Source of the DNA: Plantactinospora sp. BC1
GTDB taxonomy: Bacteria; Actinomycetota; Actinomycetes; Mycobacteriales; Micromonosporaceae
DNA: 64,000 nt
Direction: 5' to 3'
Assembly (NCBI RefSeq): GCF_003030345.1
Contig: NZ_CP028158.1
Location: 5,270,001-5,334,000 of the forward strand
This document shows positions 29,469 to 37,904 of the stretch, one piece after another. Position 1 is the stretch's first letter, and every line of letters begins with the position of its first letter. The translations under genes and the position numbers were made by a program. The notes below the pieces were generated by a model that was given only the letters and a program-made list of their open reading frames with translations, was not told the origin of the DNA and did not search any database.

Positions 29469-29521
29469 GGGAGGGCGGAGCGCGGGGTGGGACGTGGCGG
29501 TGCCGAGGGGCGGGCGACGGG

Positions 29522-30505
29522 TCAGGGTTGGGTGCCCGGCTCGCCGGCCAGTACGGCGTCGGTGCGCTCCAGGATGTGCTCGGGGAGCGGGAGCTGCGTG
29601 CCGTGCGCGGCGTCCCAGTCGTAGATCACGCTCAGCCCGACCTCGGCCCGGAAGTACTCGATCGCGCTGAGCCCGCCGACCACCTGCTCGTCGCACTCGG
29701 CGACGAGTTCCCCCGGCACCAGCTTGAAGCCGTTGCGCAGCGCCGCGCTGAGCCGGCGGTGCCCGTCGACCACGAAGAACTTCTCGCCGGTGTAGCCGAT
29801 CCGCAGCGGCTCCAGCGCCTCCTCGCCGGCCTGCCCGACCTGGGCGACGAAGTCCGACTCCCAGAGGCCGCGCAGTCCCTGGACCTCCTGGGTGGGGTAG
29901 ATCCGGGCCGGGTCGAGCAGCAGCAGCGGCGGGGAGTCCCGAAGGATCTCCTGGCCGAAGGAGCCCTCGTAGGCGGCGATGACGTGCTCGACCACCTCGA
30001 CCGCCGACGCCTTGGTGGTGTCGCAGATGAGGTCGTAGTTGCGCAGCTTCGCCTTGTCGACGCCGTACCGGACCAGGAAGCGGTTCCGCTCGCTCTCGCT
30101 GCGTTCGTGCAGCTTGGCGCGGGCCTCCTCGATCGAGGTGTAGCTCTCCGCCGGCCCGGAGGGCCGGGCGAGCACCCGGCGTGCCGCCTCGGTCGGCTCG
30201 GTAATCATATGGATCTTGAGCGCGTTCTTGAAGAAGTGCCAGGCGAGCCGGCTGTCGACGATCAACTGCTCGCCGGAGTCGGCGATGTCCTGCTGGAGCT
30301 GGTCGACGTAGCCGTCGACCGCCTGGTCCAGCTCGGCGTGCAGGTTGAGCTGGAGCGCGGTCATCTTGCGCTGCTGGGCCATCTCCCGATAGAGGTCGCC
30401 GACGCTGACCCGGCGCAGCCCGAGCCGTTTGGCCAGCTCGATGGAGACGGTGCTCTTACCGCTGCCAAGGTCACCGTTCAGGACGATCGACTGCCGACCG
30501 GTCAC
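29522..30505 (-). CDS. Cytidylate-kinase-like P-loop protein fused to a ParB/Srx-like domain
   Basis: The 327-residue protein has two parts. Residues 1-180 resemble a CMP-kinase-like P-loop NTPase: GDLGSGKSTV at 11-20, then a DSRLAWHFF segment and a RNRFLVRYGVD helix in the places expected for the NMP-binding and lid regions. Residues 190-325 resemble the ParB N-terminal/sulfiredoxin fold: LLLDPARIYPTQEVQGLR, then the hallmark VVDGHRRLSAALRNG near 248-262. Several ParB/Srx proteins bind or hydrolyse nucleotides, and SerK phosphorylates free serine, so an enzyme rather than a DNA-binding role is conceivable. It lies alone between def and priA, with terminator-like hairpins on each side. The function is unknown. 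Confidence 0.8.
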   Translation of the reverse strand: MTGRQSIVLNGDLGSGKSTVSIELAKRLGLRRVSVGDLYREMAQQRKMTALQLNLHAELDQAVDGYVDQLQQDIADSGEQLIVDSRLAWHFFKNALKIHMITEPTEAARRVLARPSGPAESYTSIEEARAKLHERSESERNRFLVRYGVDKAKLRNYDLICDTTKASAVEVVEHVIAAYEGSFGQEILRDSPPLLLLDPARIYPTQEVQGLRGLWESDFVAQVGQAGEEALEPLRIGYTGEKFFVVDGHRRLSAALRNGFKLVPGELVAECDEQVVGGLSAIEYFRAEVGLSVIYDWDAAHGTQLPLPEHILERTDAVLAGEPGTQP

Positions 30506-30673
30506 GACCTACCCACCCCTGATCCCAGGTTGCTCAAGATCAATAGTTTGAACGCCGAACCGGCGCGGTCACTCTCCGTCACGCTTCTCGCGTGGAGCAT
30601 GAGGGGCGATGGTATCACCCGGATCTCCGATCACAGGTCGGACTCTGAGTGCGTCCGCTCCCGATACCCACTG

Positions 30674-30699
30674 CGGAGGGTAGTCGAAACAACCCTCCG
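30674..30699 (-). terminator. Terminator-like hairpin after priA
   Basis: CGGAGGG and CCCTCCG pair around a 12-base A+T-rich loop, about 40 bases beyond the priA stop codon. Confidence 0.5.
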
Positions 30700-30739
30700 T
30701 GTCGGGTTCTCGGTCAGTACCCGGTCAGATCGGTACCCG

Positions 30740-32935
30740 TCAGAAGATGTCCTGCGGGTCGACCTGGACCCGGACCGGCTGGCCGGCCTTGCGGGCCGTG
30801 CGGAGCGCCGCCGCCTCGTGCAGGGCGGTCGCCAGCGCGGCGGCCTGGGACCGGGGCACCCGGATCAGCATCCGCTCCTGCCCCTCCGGGGCCGGCACCG
30901 GGCCGAGCACCTCGGCGGCCGGCGGCAGCCGGGCCTCGTCCAGCAGCTCCGCCACCGCCGTCGCCACCCCGGTCAGGCTGGCCATCCGGGCCGCCGGCGG
31001 AAAGCCCAGCTCCCGCCGCTCGGCCAGCTCCCGGCCGGCGAACCAACCGGGATCCCAGCGCAGCAGCGCCTGCACCGGCGCCAGCGACCCGTCCGCGACC
31101 ACCACCACCCGGCCGCCGGCCGCACCGGGCCGGGCCAGCGCCGCCGCCGCCAGCCAGCGACGCAGCGCCTCCTCCCCGGCCCGCAGGTCCGCCCGGGTCA
31201 GCAGCGCCCAGGAGTCCAGCAGCAGCACCGCGCCGTAGCCGCCGTCGGCCACCGGCTCGGCGCCGGGCGTCGCGATCACCAGGCCCGCGTCACCGGGCAC
31301 CGAACGCAGCACCTCCTCCCGGCCCGAGGTCCGCACCGGCACGCCCGGAAACGCCCGGCCCAGCTCCTCGGCGGTACGCCGGGCACCCACCACCGCCGCC
31401 CGGAGCCGGTGCCCGCCGCACTGCGGGCAGGAGTATCCGGCGGTCACCCGGGCGCACCACCGGCAGGCCGGAGTCGCGCTGGCCGAGCGCAGGGCGAGCG
31501 GGCCGGAGCAGTGCGGGCACCGGGCCGGCGCCCGGCACTGCGCGCAGGCCACCGCCGGCAGATAGCCGCGCCGGGGCACCTGGACGAGTACCGGCGCGTC
31601 GGCCTTCAACGCCGCCCGGGCCGCGTCCCAGGCCAGGCTCGGCAGCCGGGCCGAGGCCGCGGCGGGGTCCCGGGCCAACTGCGGGTCGTCGCCGGTCGGG
31701 GTGATCCTCGGGGTACGCGCCCGCAGCGTCGCCCGGTCGGCCACGATCTCCCGTGCCCACCCCGTCTCGACGAGCAGCCGCGACTCGGCGGTGCGGGCGT
31801 ACCCGCCGACCAGCACCGCGGCGTCACCGAGCCGCGCCCGGGTGAGCAGCACCTCCCGGGCGTGCGGGTACGGCGCCCGGGGCTCGGCGTGCAGGTCGTC
31901 GCCGTCGTCCCAGATCGCCACCAGCCCGAGGTCGGCGACCGGGGCGAACATCGCGGCCCGGGTACCGATCACGACCGGTACCCGGCCCCGGCAGGCCGCG
32001 AGGAAGGCCCGGTACCGCCGCGCCGGCCCGAGTGCCGCCGAGAGCGCCACGTGCCGCCCGGCGCCGAGCAGCCCGGTCAGCGCGGCGTCGAGTCGTTCGA
32101 GGTCCCGGGCGTCGGCCACCACCGCCACCACGCCCCGGCCGCCGCGTACGGTCGCCGCCGCCGCCTCCGCGAACCGGGTCGCCCAGTCCTCGCCGGGCAG
32201 CGCCGACCAGACCGCCCGGGGTGCCCGGCCGTCGGCCAGGGCCCGCAGGAACCCGGGTCCGGCCGGATAGCTCCGCCAGCCCGCCTCGACAGGTCCGTCG
32301 GCACCGACCAGCCCCTCGGTACCGTTCGTGACCGCTCCGGCCAGCCCTTCGGAGCCCTCGGAAACCGCTCCGGCCGCCCCCTCGCTGACGTCCGGGACCG
32401 CTCCGACCGCCCTCTCGGGACCGTCTGCGGCCAGTCCGGCCGGCCCCTCGGGACCCGCCGAAACCGCTCCGGCCAGCGCCTCGGGACCGTCCGGAACGGG
32501 TCCGGTCGGTGTCGCCGCGGCCGCTGCGGGTTCCGGTCCGGTCTCGTCCGCCGCCGGTACCGACTCCGTCGCCGGGTGGGTGCCGGTCGGTGGGGGCGGC
32601 GCGGTGGGCGGGGCGGCCTCGCGCTCGACCCGGGCGTGCCGGGGCGGGACGGCCAGCCGCAGCACGTCGGCGAGGTTGCCGGCGTACCGGTCGGCGACCG
32701 CCCGGGCCAGCCGGGCGATCTCCGGGGTCAGCACCGGCTCGGGCGAGACGACCCGCTCCAGGTAGCTCAGCCGGCCCTCGTGGGCGGAGAGTTCGGCCCG
32801 GTCCAGCAACCAGCCGTCGACGAGCTGGCCGGCGAACCGCACCCGCACCCGGGTGCCCGGCCGGGCCTGGTCGGCGAGGTCGGCCGGGACCAGATAGTCG
32901 AAGGGCCGGTCCAGGTGCGCCAGCGGCACGTCCAC
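30740..32935 (-). CDS. priA: Primosomal protein N' (PriA-like), ATPase motifs lost
   Basis: This is the actinobacterial form of the replication restart protein. The DNA-binding N-terminal domain (VPLAHLDRPFDYLVPADLAD) and the zinc-binding cysteine pairs (CAQC, CPHC, CRWC, CPQC at about 474-513) are kept. The helicase Walker A (GxTGSGKT in E. coli) is replaced by SALPGEDWATRFAEAA, and the DEEH box by IWDDGDDLH. It is therefore predicted to bind DNA but not to unwind it, as is known for this lineage. A Pro/Ala/Glu-rich insert of about 110 residues (near 105-220) repeats GPEGLAGAV-type units. The GTG used has no ribosome binding site, and homologous residues (LPVARV) appear to extend upstream of it through a strong hairpin towards the metK stop. 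Confidence 0.9.
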   Translation of the reverse strand: MDVPLAHLDRPFDYLVPADLADQARPGTRVRVRFAGQLVDGWLLDRAELSAHEGRLSYLERVVSPEPVLTPEIARLARAVADRYAGNLADVLRLAVPPRHARVEREAAPPTAPPPPTGTHPATESVPAADETGPEPAAAAATPTGPVPDGPEALAGAVSAGPEGPAGLAADGPERAVGAVPDVSEGAAGAVSEGSEGLAGAVTNGTEGLVGADGPVEAGWRSYPAGPGFLRALADGRAPRAVWSALPGEDWATRFAEAAAATVRGGRGVVAVVADARDLERLDAALTGLLGAGRHVALSAALGPARRYRAFLAACRGRVPVVIGTRAAMFAPVADLGLVAIWDDGDDLHAEPRAPYPHAREVLLTRARLGDAAVLVGGYARTAESRLLVETGWAREIVADRATLRARTPRITPTGDDPQLARDPAAASARLPSLAWDAARAALKADAPVLVQVPRRGYLPAVACAQCRAPARCPHCSGPLALRSASATPACRWCARVTAGYSCPQCGGHRLRAAVVGARRTAEELGRAFPGVPVRTSGREEVLRSVPGDAGLVIATPGAEPVADGGYGAVLLLDSWALLTRADLRAGEEALRRWLAAAALARPGAAGGRVVVVADGSLAPVQALLRWDPGWFAGRELAERRELGFPPAARMASLTGVATAVAELLDEARLPPAAEVLGPVPAPEGQERMLIRVPRSQAAALATALHEAAALRTARKAGQPVRVQVDPQDIF

Positions 32936-32944
32936 GCAGACGCG

Positions 32945-32980
32945 AGCGACCGGCAGCCCAGGCGCGGGCTGCCGGTCGCT
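32945..32980 (-). terminator. Strong hairpin between metK and priA
   Basis: Perfect 15-base arms AGCGACCGGCAGCCC and GGGCTGCCGGTCGCT enclose a six-base loop. The hairpin begins 14 bases after the metK stop and ends nine bases before the annotated priA start, so it may act as a metK terminator or as an attenuator for priA. Confidence 0.75.
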
Positions 32981-32994
32981 GCGCTTGCTGGTGG

Positions 32995-34188
32995 TCAGGC
33001 TCCCGCGGCCGACTTGAGGTCGGCGGCGCGGTCCGTGTTCTCCCAGGTCAGGTCGGGCAGCTCACGGCCGAAGTGGCCGTACGCGGCGGTCTGCCGGTAG
33101 ATCGGGCGGAGCAGGTGCAGGTCCCGGATGATGGCCGCCGGACGGAGGTCGAAGACCTCGCCGACCGCCCGCTCGATCCGGTCCACCGGTACGTTCTCGG
33201 TGCCGAAGGTCTCGATGAAGAGGCTCACCGGGTGCGCCTTGCCGATCGCGTACGCGACCTGGACCTCGCAGCGCTCGGCCAGCCCGGCGGCCACCACGTT
33301 CTTCGCCACCCAACGGGTCGCGTACGCGGCCGAGCGGTCGACCTTGGACGGGTCCTTGCCGGAGAACGCCCCACCGCCGTGCCGGGCGTACCCGCCGTAG
33401 GTGTCGACGATGATCTTGCGTCCGGTCAGTCCGGCGTCGCCCATCGGCCCGCCGATCTCGAACCGGCCGGTCGGGTTGACCAGCAGCCGGTACCCGTCGA
33501 TGTCGAGGCCCAGTTCCTCCAGCTCCGGCGCGATGACGTGCTCGCGGATGTCCGGGGTGAGCAGCGACTCCAGCGAGATGTCGGCGGCGTGCTGGCTGGA
33601 GACGACGACCGTGTCGAGCCGGACCGGGCGCAGCCCGTCGTATTCGATCGTGACCTGGGTCTTGCCGTCCGGCCGTAGGTACGGGATGGTCCCGTCCTTG
33701 CGGGTGGCGGAGAGCCGCCGGGCCAGCCGGTGTGCCAGGGCGATCGGCAGCGGCATCAGCTCGGGCGTCTCCGAGCAGGCGAAGCCGAACATCATGCCCT
33801 GGTCGCCGGCGCCCTGGGCGTCCAGCGCGCTCTCCGACGAGCCGGAGCGCAGCTCGATGGCGCTGTCCACACCCTGGGCGATGTCCGGCGACTGCGATCC
33901 GATCGACACGCTGACGCCGCAGGAGGCGCCGTCGAAGCCCTTCTTCGACGAGTCGTAGCCGATGCCGAGGATCGTCTCGCGGACGATTGCCGGAATGTCG
34001 GCGTACGCCTTCGTGGTCACCTCGCCCGCGACGTGCACCTGGCCGGTCGTGATGAGAGTTTCGACCGCGACCCGGCTACGCGGATCCTGGTCCAGCAGCG
34101 CGTCGAGGATGCCGTCGCTGATCTGGTCAGCGATCTTGTCGGGGTGGCCTTCCGTGACCGACTCCGAGGTGAACAAGCGACGTACCAC
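32995..34188 (-). CDS. metK: S-adenosylmethionine synthetase
   Basis: MetK makes SAM from ATP and methionine. The 397-residue protein has the three-fold repeated fold with [20 protein letters not shown] at 7-26, [12 protein letters not shown] (about 125-136) and the P-loop-like [16 protein letters not shown] (about 269-284). A GTG start with AGGAG at the right distance is used. A TACACT at 34225-34230 on this strand is a reasonable -10, without a good -35. SAM supplies the several methyltransferases in this window and BioA, which uses SAM as amino donor. Confidence 0.98.
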   Translation of the reverse strand: MVRRLFTSESVTEGHPDKIADQISDGILDALLDQDPRSRVAVETLITTGQVHVAGEVTTKAYADIPAIVRETILGIGYDSSKKGFDGASCGVSVSIGSQSPDIAQGVDSAIELRSGSSESALDAQGAGDQGMMFGFACSETPELMPLPIALAHRLARRLSATRKDGTIPYLRPDGKTQVTIEYDGLRPVRLDTVVVSSQHAADISLESLLTPDIREHVIAPELEELGLDIDGYRLLVNPTGRFEIGGPMGDAGLTGRKIIVDTYGGYARHGGGAFSGKDPSKVDRSAAYATRWVAKNVVAAGLAERCEVQVAYAIGKAHPVSLFIETFGTENVPVDRIERAVGEVFDLRPAAIIRDLHLLRPIYRQTAAYGHFGRELPDLTWENTDRAADLKSAAGA

Positions 34189-34279
34189 GGTGCTCCTAAA
34201 GATATCGAATTCAGTTGACGCGGCAGTGTAGTCACGGCCGCCTGGTCCCCTGACCTTGCCCGGTAAGCGTGCTACCCGG

Positions 34280-35485
34280 TCATGACAGGCCGGTTAAGCG
34301 CGTTACTACCAGATCCCAGACGCCGTCGGCGAGATCTTCCTTGGATTGCTCGGGAAACGCTGTCGCCGAACCGTCAGCGCCGAGCACGACGGCGGTGTTG
34401 CGGTCGGCACCGAAGACCAAGTCCGGGCCGACCTCGTTCACCACGATCAGGTCGGCGCGCTTGCGGACCAGCTTGGCCCGGGCGTTCGCCTCGGCGTCGC
34501 TGGTCTCGGCGGCGAAGGCGACCAGCACCTGCTCCGGCCGGCGGCGCTGGCCCAGCTCGGCGGCGATGTCGGGGTTGGCCACCAGTTCGACGGTGAGGTT
34601 GTCGCCCCGGTCCGACTTCTTGATCTTGTTGGGCGCGTACGTCGCCGGCCGGAAGTCCGCCGGTGCCGCCGCCATCACCACGGCGTCGGCCGTCTCGGCC
34701 GCCTCCAGGGTGGCCTTGCGCAGCTCCTCGGTGGTGGAGACCCGGACCACGTCCGCGCCGGCCGGGTCCGGCAGCGCCACGTTCGCGGCGACCACCGTCA
34801 CCTGGGCGCCCCGGGCCACCGCCGTGCGGGCGAAGGCGTAGCCCTGCTTGCCCGACGACCGGTTGCCGAGGAACCGCACCGGGTCCAGCGGCTCGCGGGT
34901 GCCACCGGCGGTCACCACCACCCGGCGGCCGGCCAGGTCCCGGGGCTCGGCGACGCCGCGGGCGAGCACCCGGCGGGACACCGCGAAGATCTCGGCCGGG
35001 TCGGGCAGCCGGCCCTTGCCGGTGTCGACGCCGGTCAGCCGGCCGCTCGCCGGCTCGATCACCAGGACGCCCCGCTGACGCAGCGTCGCGACGTTCTGCA
35101 CGGTGGCCGCATGCTCCCACATCTCGGTGTGCATCGCCGGGGCGAGCACCACCGGGCAGCGGGCGGTCAGCAGGGTGTTGGTGAGCAGGTCGTCGGCGAG
35201 ACCGTGCGCGGCCTTGGCCAGCAGGTCGGCCGTTGCCGGGGCGACGACCACCAGGTCGGCGGCCTGGCCGAGGCGGACGTGCGGCACCTCGTGCACGTCG
35301 GCCCAGACGTCGTCGGCGACCGGCTGGCCACTCAGCGCCGCCCAGGTCGGCGCGCCGACGAAGCGCAGCGCGGAGGCGGTCGGCACGACCCGGACCCGGT
35401 GCCCCGACTCGGTGAAGAGCCGGAGCAGCTCACAGGCCTTGTAGGCGGCGATGCCACCGCCCACCCCGAGAACGACAGCGGTCAT
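34280..35485 (-). CDS. coaBC: Bifunctional phosphopantothenoylcysteine decarboxylase/phosphopantothenate-cysteine ligase
   Basis: CoaBC performs two steps of coenzyme A synthesis. The N-terminal flavin-dependent CoaC domain (about 1-180) has [13 protein letters not shown], a conserved active-site His near VPHVRL and the APAMHTEMW substrate motif. The C-terminal CoaB ligase (about 185-401) has [20 protein letters not shown], the [12 protein letters not shown] nucleotide loop and the conserved lysine in the KIKKSDRG segment. Length and motif order are normal. It follows rpoZ after 19 bases in the same direction, as is usual in actinomycetes. Confidence 0.98.
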   Translation of the reverse strand: MTAVVLGVGGGIAAYKACELLRLFTESGHRVRVVPTASALRFVGAPTWAALSGQPVADDVWADVHEVPHVRLGQAADLVVVAPATADLLAKAAHGLADDLLTNTLLTARCPVVLAPAMHTEMWEHAATVQNVATLRQRGVLVIEPASGRLTGVDTGKGRLPDPAEIFAVSRRVLARGVAEPRDLAGRRVVVTAGGTREPLDPVRFLGNRSSGKQGYAFARTAVARGAQVTVVAANVALPDPAGADVVRVSTTEELRKATLEAAETADAVVMAAAPADFRPATYAPNKIKKSDRGDNLTVELVANPDIAAELGQRRRPEQVLVAFAAETSDAEANARAKLVRKRADLIVVNEVGPDLVFGADRNTAVVLGADGSATAFPEQSKEDLADGVWDLVVTRLTGLS

Positions 35486-35504
35486 CGCCGACGCCCGGAC
35501 GACC

Positions 35505-35768
35505 CTACGGCTGGTCGGTCGGCTCGGCGGTGAGCAGACCGGCGTTGATCTCCCGCATCGCGATCGAGAGCGGCTTCTCCTGCGGAGTGGTCTCCACCAG
35601 CGGGCCGACGTACTCCAGCAGGCCCTCGCCGAGCTGGCTGTAGTAGGCGTTCACCTGGCGGGCGCGCTTGGCGGCGAAGATCACCAGAGCGTACTTCGAG
35701 GTGGTCTTCTCGAGCAGCTCGTCGATCGGCGGGTTGGTGATGCCTTCGGGACTGGCGATGGATCCCAC
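35505..35768 (-). CDS. rpoZ: RNA polymerase omega subunit
   Basis: Omega is a small structural subunit that assists assembly of beta prime. The 87-residue protein has the conserved [20 protein letters not shown] (10-29) and [14 protein letters not shown] (30-43), and ends in a flexible acidic tail. It sits between gmk and coaBC as in most actinobacterial genomes. Confidence 0.98.
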   Translation of the reverse strand: MGSIASPEGITNPPIDELLEKTTSKYALVIFAAKRARQVNAYYSQLGEGLLEYVGPLVETTPQEKPLSIAMREINAGLLTAEPTDQP

Positions 35769-35904
35769 GGGGATAAACCTCGGTGTCTTCTCGACCGCCG
35801 GGCGCGGCGGTCAGGTCGGAGTTGGCTCAGGTCGCTGCCCGCCTCGAATCCGCGTCGACCGCGTCGGCAGCACTCCGGGTTGTTTCCCCCGGGTCGGCGT
35901 TGCC

Positions 35905-36417
35905 TCAGGTCGGCGTCAGAAAGGACGAACCGAGCAAGCTTACCAGTTCGTCCGCAGCACGCCCGAGCACGTCGTTCACGACCGTGGCGTCGAATTCGCG
36001 ACCGGCGGCGTGCGCGTCCGACCGGGTCGGAGCCAGGTAGACCAGCCGGGCCTGCGGCATCGCCGCCCGTACCTGGTACGCGCCGCGCAGGTCGATCGGG
36101 AGCAGCACGGGTTGGCCGGCCGACAGCCGGGTCCGTACCGGCTCGCGGGGCGTGCCGTACCGGTGGACGCCGATCTCCGACCACTCCAGCAACTCTCCGC
36201 CGTCGAGCAGCCGGGCGAATTCGGTCCGGTCCAGGAAGCGGTAGTGCACCCCGTCGATCTCGTACCGCCGACGGGGGCGGGTGGTCACCGGGACCGGGAG
36301 CCACAACCGGGGCGACCGGGACCGGACAAGTTCCGTCACGCTGTCCTTGCCGGCCCCGGAGGGACCGGCAAGGACCGTGAGACGAGCCGCTGGGCGGACA
36401 TCGTCATGCGTACCCAC
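35905..36417 (-). CDS. gmk: Guanylate kinase, shortened, lid region missing
   Basis: Gmk phosphorylates GMP to GDP. The 170-residue product keeps the P-loop GPSGAGKD (18-25), the GMP-binding TTRPRRRYEIDGVHYRFLDR segment (45-64) and EIGVHRYGTPREPV (81-94). The segment between VYLAPTRSD and EFDATVVND (residues 127-147) is only about four to ten residues long. In typical enzymes roughly 25-30 residues here form the ATP lid with its conserved arginines. The frame is clean through the junction, so this is a real shortening and not a frameshift. The locus order mihF-gmk-rpoZ is standard. Activity may be reduced, or the lid function replaced. Confidence 0.9.
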   Translation of the reverse strand: MGTHDDVRPAARLTVLAGPSGAGKDSVTELVRSRSPRLWLPVPVTTRPRRRYEIDGVHYRFLDRTEFARLLDGGELLEWSEIGVHRYGTPREPVRTRLSAGQPVLLPIDLRGAYQVRAAMPQARLVYLAPTRSDAHAAGREFDATVVNDVLGRAADELVSLLGSSFLTPT

Positions 36418-36443
36418 TGCTTGTTTCTACACGGCGGGTGGAA

Positions 36444-36761
36444 CTAGTTCGCCGAGAATTCTCCAAGCAGTGCCTTGCGCTGCTGCTCACCGAGGCCACG
36501 GAGGCGACGGCTGTCGGCGATCTTGAGCTTCTCCATGATCTGGGTGGCCCGGATCTTGCCGATTCCCGGCATGGCCTGAAGTACGGCCGATACCTTCAGC
36601 TTGCCGACGACGTCGTCCGACTCCGCACGGTCGAGGACGGCGGCGAGGTTGGTCTTGCCCTGCTTGAGCTCTTCCTTGAGCTTCGCCCGGGCCTTGCGGA
36701 TCTCCGCGGCCTTCTCCAGCGCGGCTGCGCGCTGTTCGGGGCTCAGTTGGGGGAGCGGCAC
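36444..36761 (-). CDS. mihF: Integration host factor, actinobacterial type (mIHF/sIHF)
   Basis: This is a nucleoid-associated protein unrelated to enterobacterial IHF. The 105-residue basic protein has a helical N-terminal part (AALEKAAEIRKARAKLKEEL) and a helix-two-turn-helix DNA-binding part containing the diagnostic MPGIGKIRATQIMEKLKI (about 64-81), then RRLRGLGEQQRKALL. The ATG is preceded by GAGGAG. The 171 bases upstream, between it and the pyrF stop, probably hold its own promoter. In Streptomyces sIHF affects topology, sporulation and antibiotic production. Confidence 0.98.
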   Translation of the reverse strand: MPLPQLSPEQRAAALEKAAEIRKARAKLKEELKQGKTNLAAVLDRAESDDVVGKLKVSAVLQAMPGIGKIRATQIMEKLKIADSRRLRGLGEQQRKALLGEFSAN

Positions 36762-36932
36762 CAGTTCTCCTCAGGTCCCTATCGCGACGGGCGGGACGCG
36801 CCGTCGCATCTGTGAAACGTGGTGTGCCTGGCAACCAAAGGGGTATGTGGTTCCCAGCGCCGGGAAAACTAGCGGCCAACGGAGGTTTCGGCAACGTGGG
36901 CACGCCATGATCATGTCAGCGTAACCGTGAGA

Positions 36933-37775
36933 TCACTGACCGCCGCCGGTCAGCGCGGCCCGGCAATCGGCCAGCGCCCGCTCCGCGGCGGCCCGCAACG
37001 CGGCCGGCTCGGGGCCCGCCCCGAGCACCTCCCGGGAGTACGACGGAAGCACCTTCGACAGCTCGCCGCCGAAGACCGTACGCAGGTCGTCGGCGCGTCC
37101 GCCCTGCGCGCCGAGGCCCGGGGCGAGCAGCGGTCCGCCCACTCCGGAGAGGTCGTGTCCGGTCTCGCCGATGGTGGCGCCGACGACGAGCCCGAAGCTG
37201 CCCAGCGGTTCCGCACCCGCGTTGAGCTGCGAAATCTCTTCAATGATCGTTTGCGCGACGGTTCGTCCGTCCGCGCCGACGGCGCGCTGGACGCTGGCGC
37301 CCTCGGGGTTGGAGGTGAGCGCCAGCACGAAGACGCCGCCGCCGTGCTTGCGCGCCGTGTCGAACATCGGGGCGAGCGAGCCGACCCCCAGGAAGGGGCT
37401 CGCGGTGATCGCGTCGACATACATCGGGCTGGATGGATCCAGGTACGCGTCGGCGTACGCGGCGACCGTGGAGCCGATGTCGCCGCGCTTGACGTCAAGC
37501 AGAACGAGCGCTCCGGCGCCCCGCAACTGTCGGATAATTGACTCAAGTACGCCGACCCCGCGCGACCCGAACCGCTCGAAAAATGCCGACTGCGGCTTGA
37601 CCACCGCGACCCGGTCGCCGAGCGCCTCGACCACCGTCTCGCCGAACCGGGCCAGCCCGTCGACGTCGTCGCTCAGCCCCCACCGGCTCAGCAGCGCGGG
37701 ATGGGGATCGATGCCGACGCAGAGCGGCCCGCGCTCCGCCATCGCCCGGTGCAGCCGACTGCCGAAGGTCTCCAT
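36933..37775 (-). CDS. pyrF: Orotidine 5'-phosphate decarboxylase (type 2)
   Basis: PyrF performs the last step to UMP. This is the mycobacterial-type enzyme of 280 residues. The catalytic Asp/Lys tetrad lies in LVLLDVKRGDIGSTVAAYAD (about 91-110), and SPFLGVGSLAPM and a GLVVGAT phosphate-binding region follow. The start METFGSRLHRAM is preferred because GAGAGG lies directly upstream; a 20-codon longer frame has poor content. An 11-base perfect hairpin lies just upstream of the ribosome binding site, between bioA and pyrF. Confidence 0.97.
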   Translation of the reverse strand: METFGSRLHRAMAERGPLCVGIDPHPALLSRWGLSDDVDGLARFGETVVEALGDRVAVVKPQSAFFERFGSRGVGVLESIIRQLRGAGALVLLDVKRGDIGSTVAAYADAYLDPSSPMYVDAITASPFLGVGSLAPMFDTARKHGGGVFVLALTSNPEGASVQRAVGADGRTVAQTIIEEISQLNAGAEPLGSFGLVVGATIGETGHDLSGVGGPLLAPGLGAQGGRADDLRTVFGGELSKVLPSYSREVLGAGPEPAALRAAAERALADCRAALTGGGQ

Positions 37776-37793
37776 TCGCCTCTCCTCTCCGCC

Positions 37794-37820
37794 GGCGACC
37801 TGACCCTCCGTCAGGTCGCC
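37794..37820 (-). terminator. Hairpin between bioA and pyrF
   Basis: GGCGACCTGAC and GTCAGGTCGCC pair perfectly around CCTCC. It lies 19 bases before the pyrF start and about 85 bases after the bioA stop. It could end the pyr-bioA transcript or modulate pyrF translation. Confidence 0.55.
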
Positions 37821-37904
37821 GCGACTAACCGTCATGTCCTCGACCGGCCGCCGCCCCGCCGACGTACCGCGTCGACGGATCCACCGGGGAGCGGCGCGTC
37901 CGCC

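Noticed and set aside
34189-34279. SAM riboswitch upstream of metK
   Set aside because: The 91-base leader is short and none of the conserved SAM-box cores could be found.
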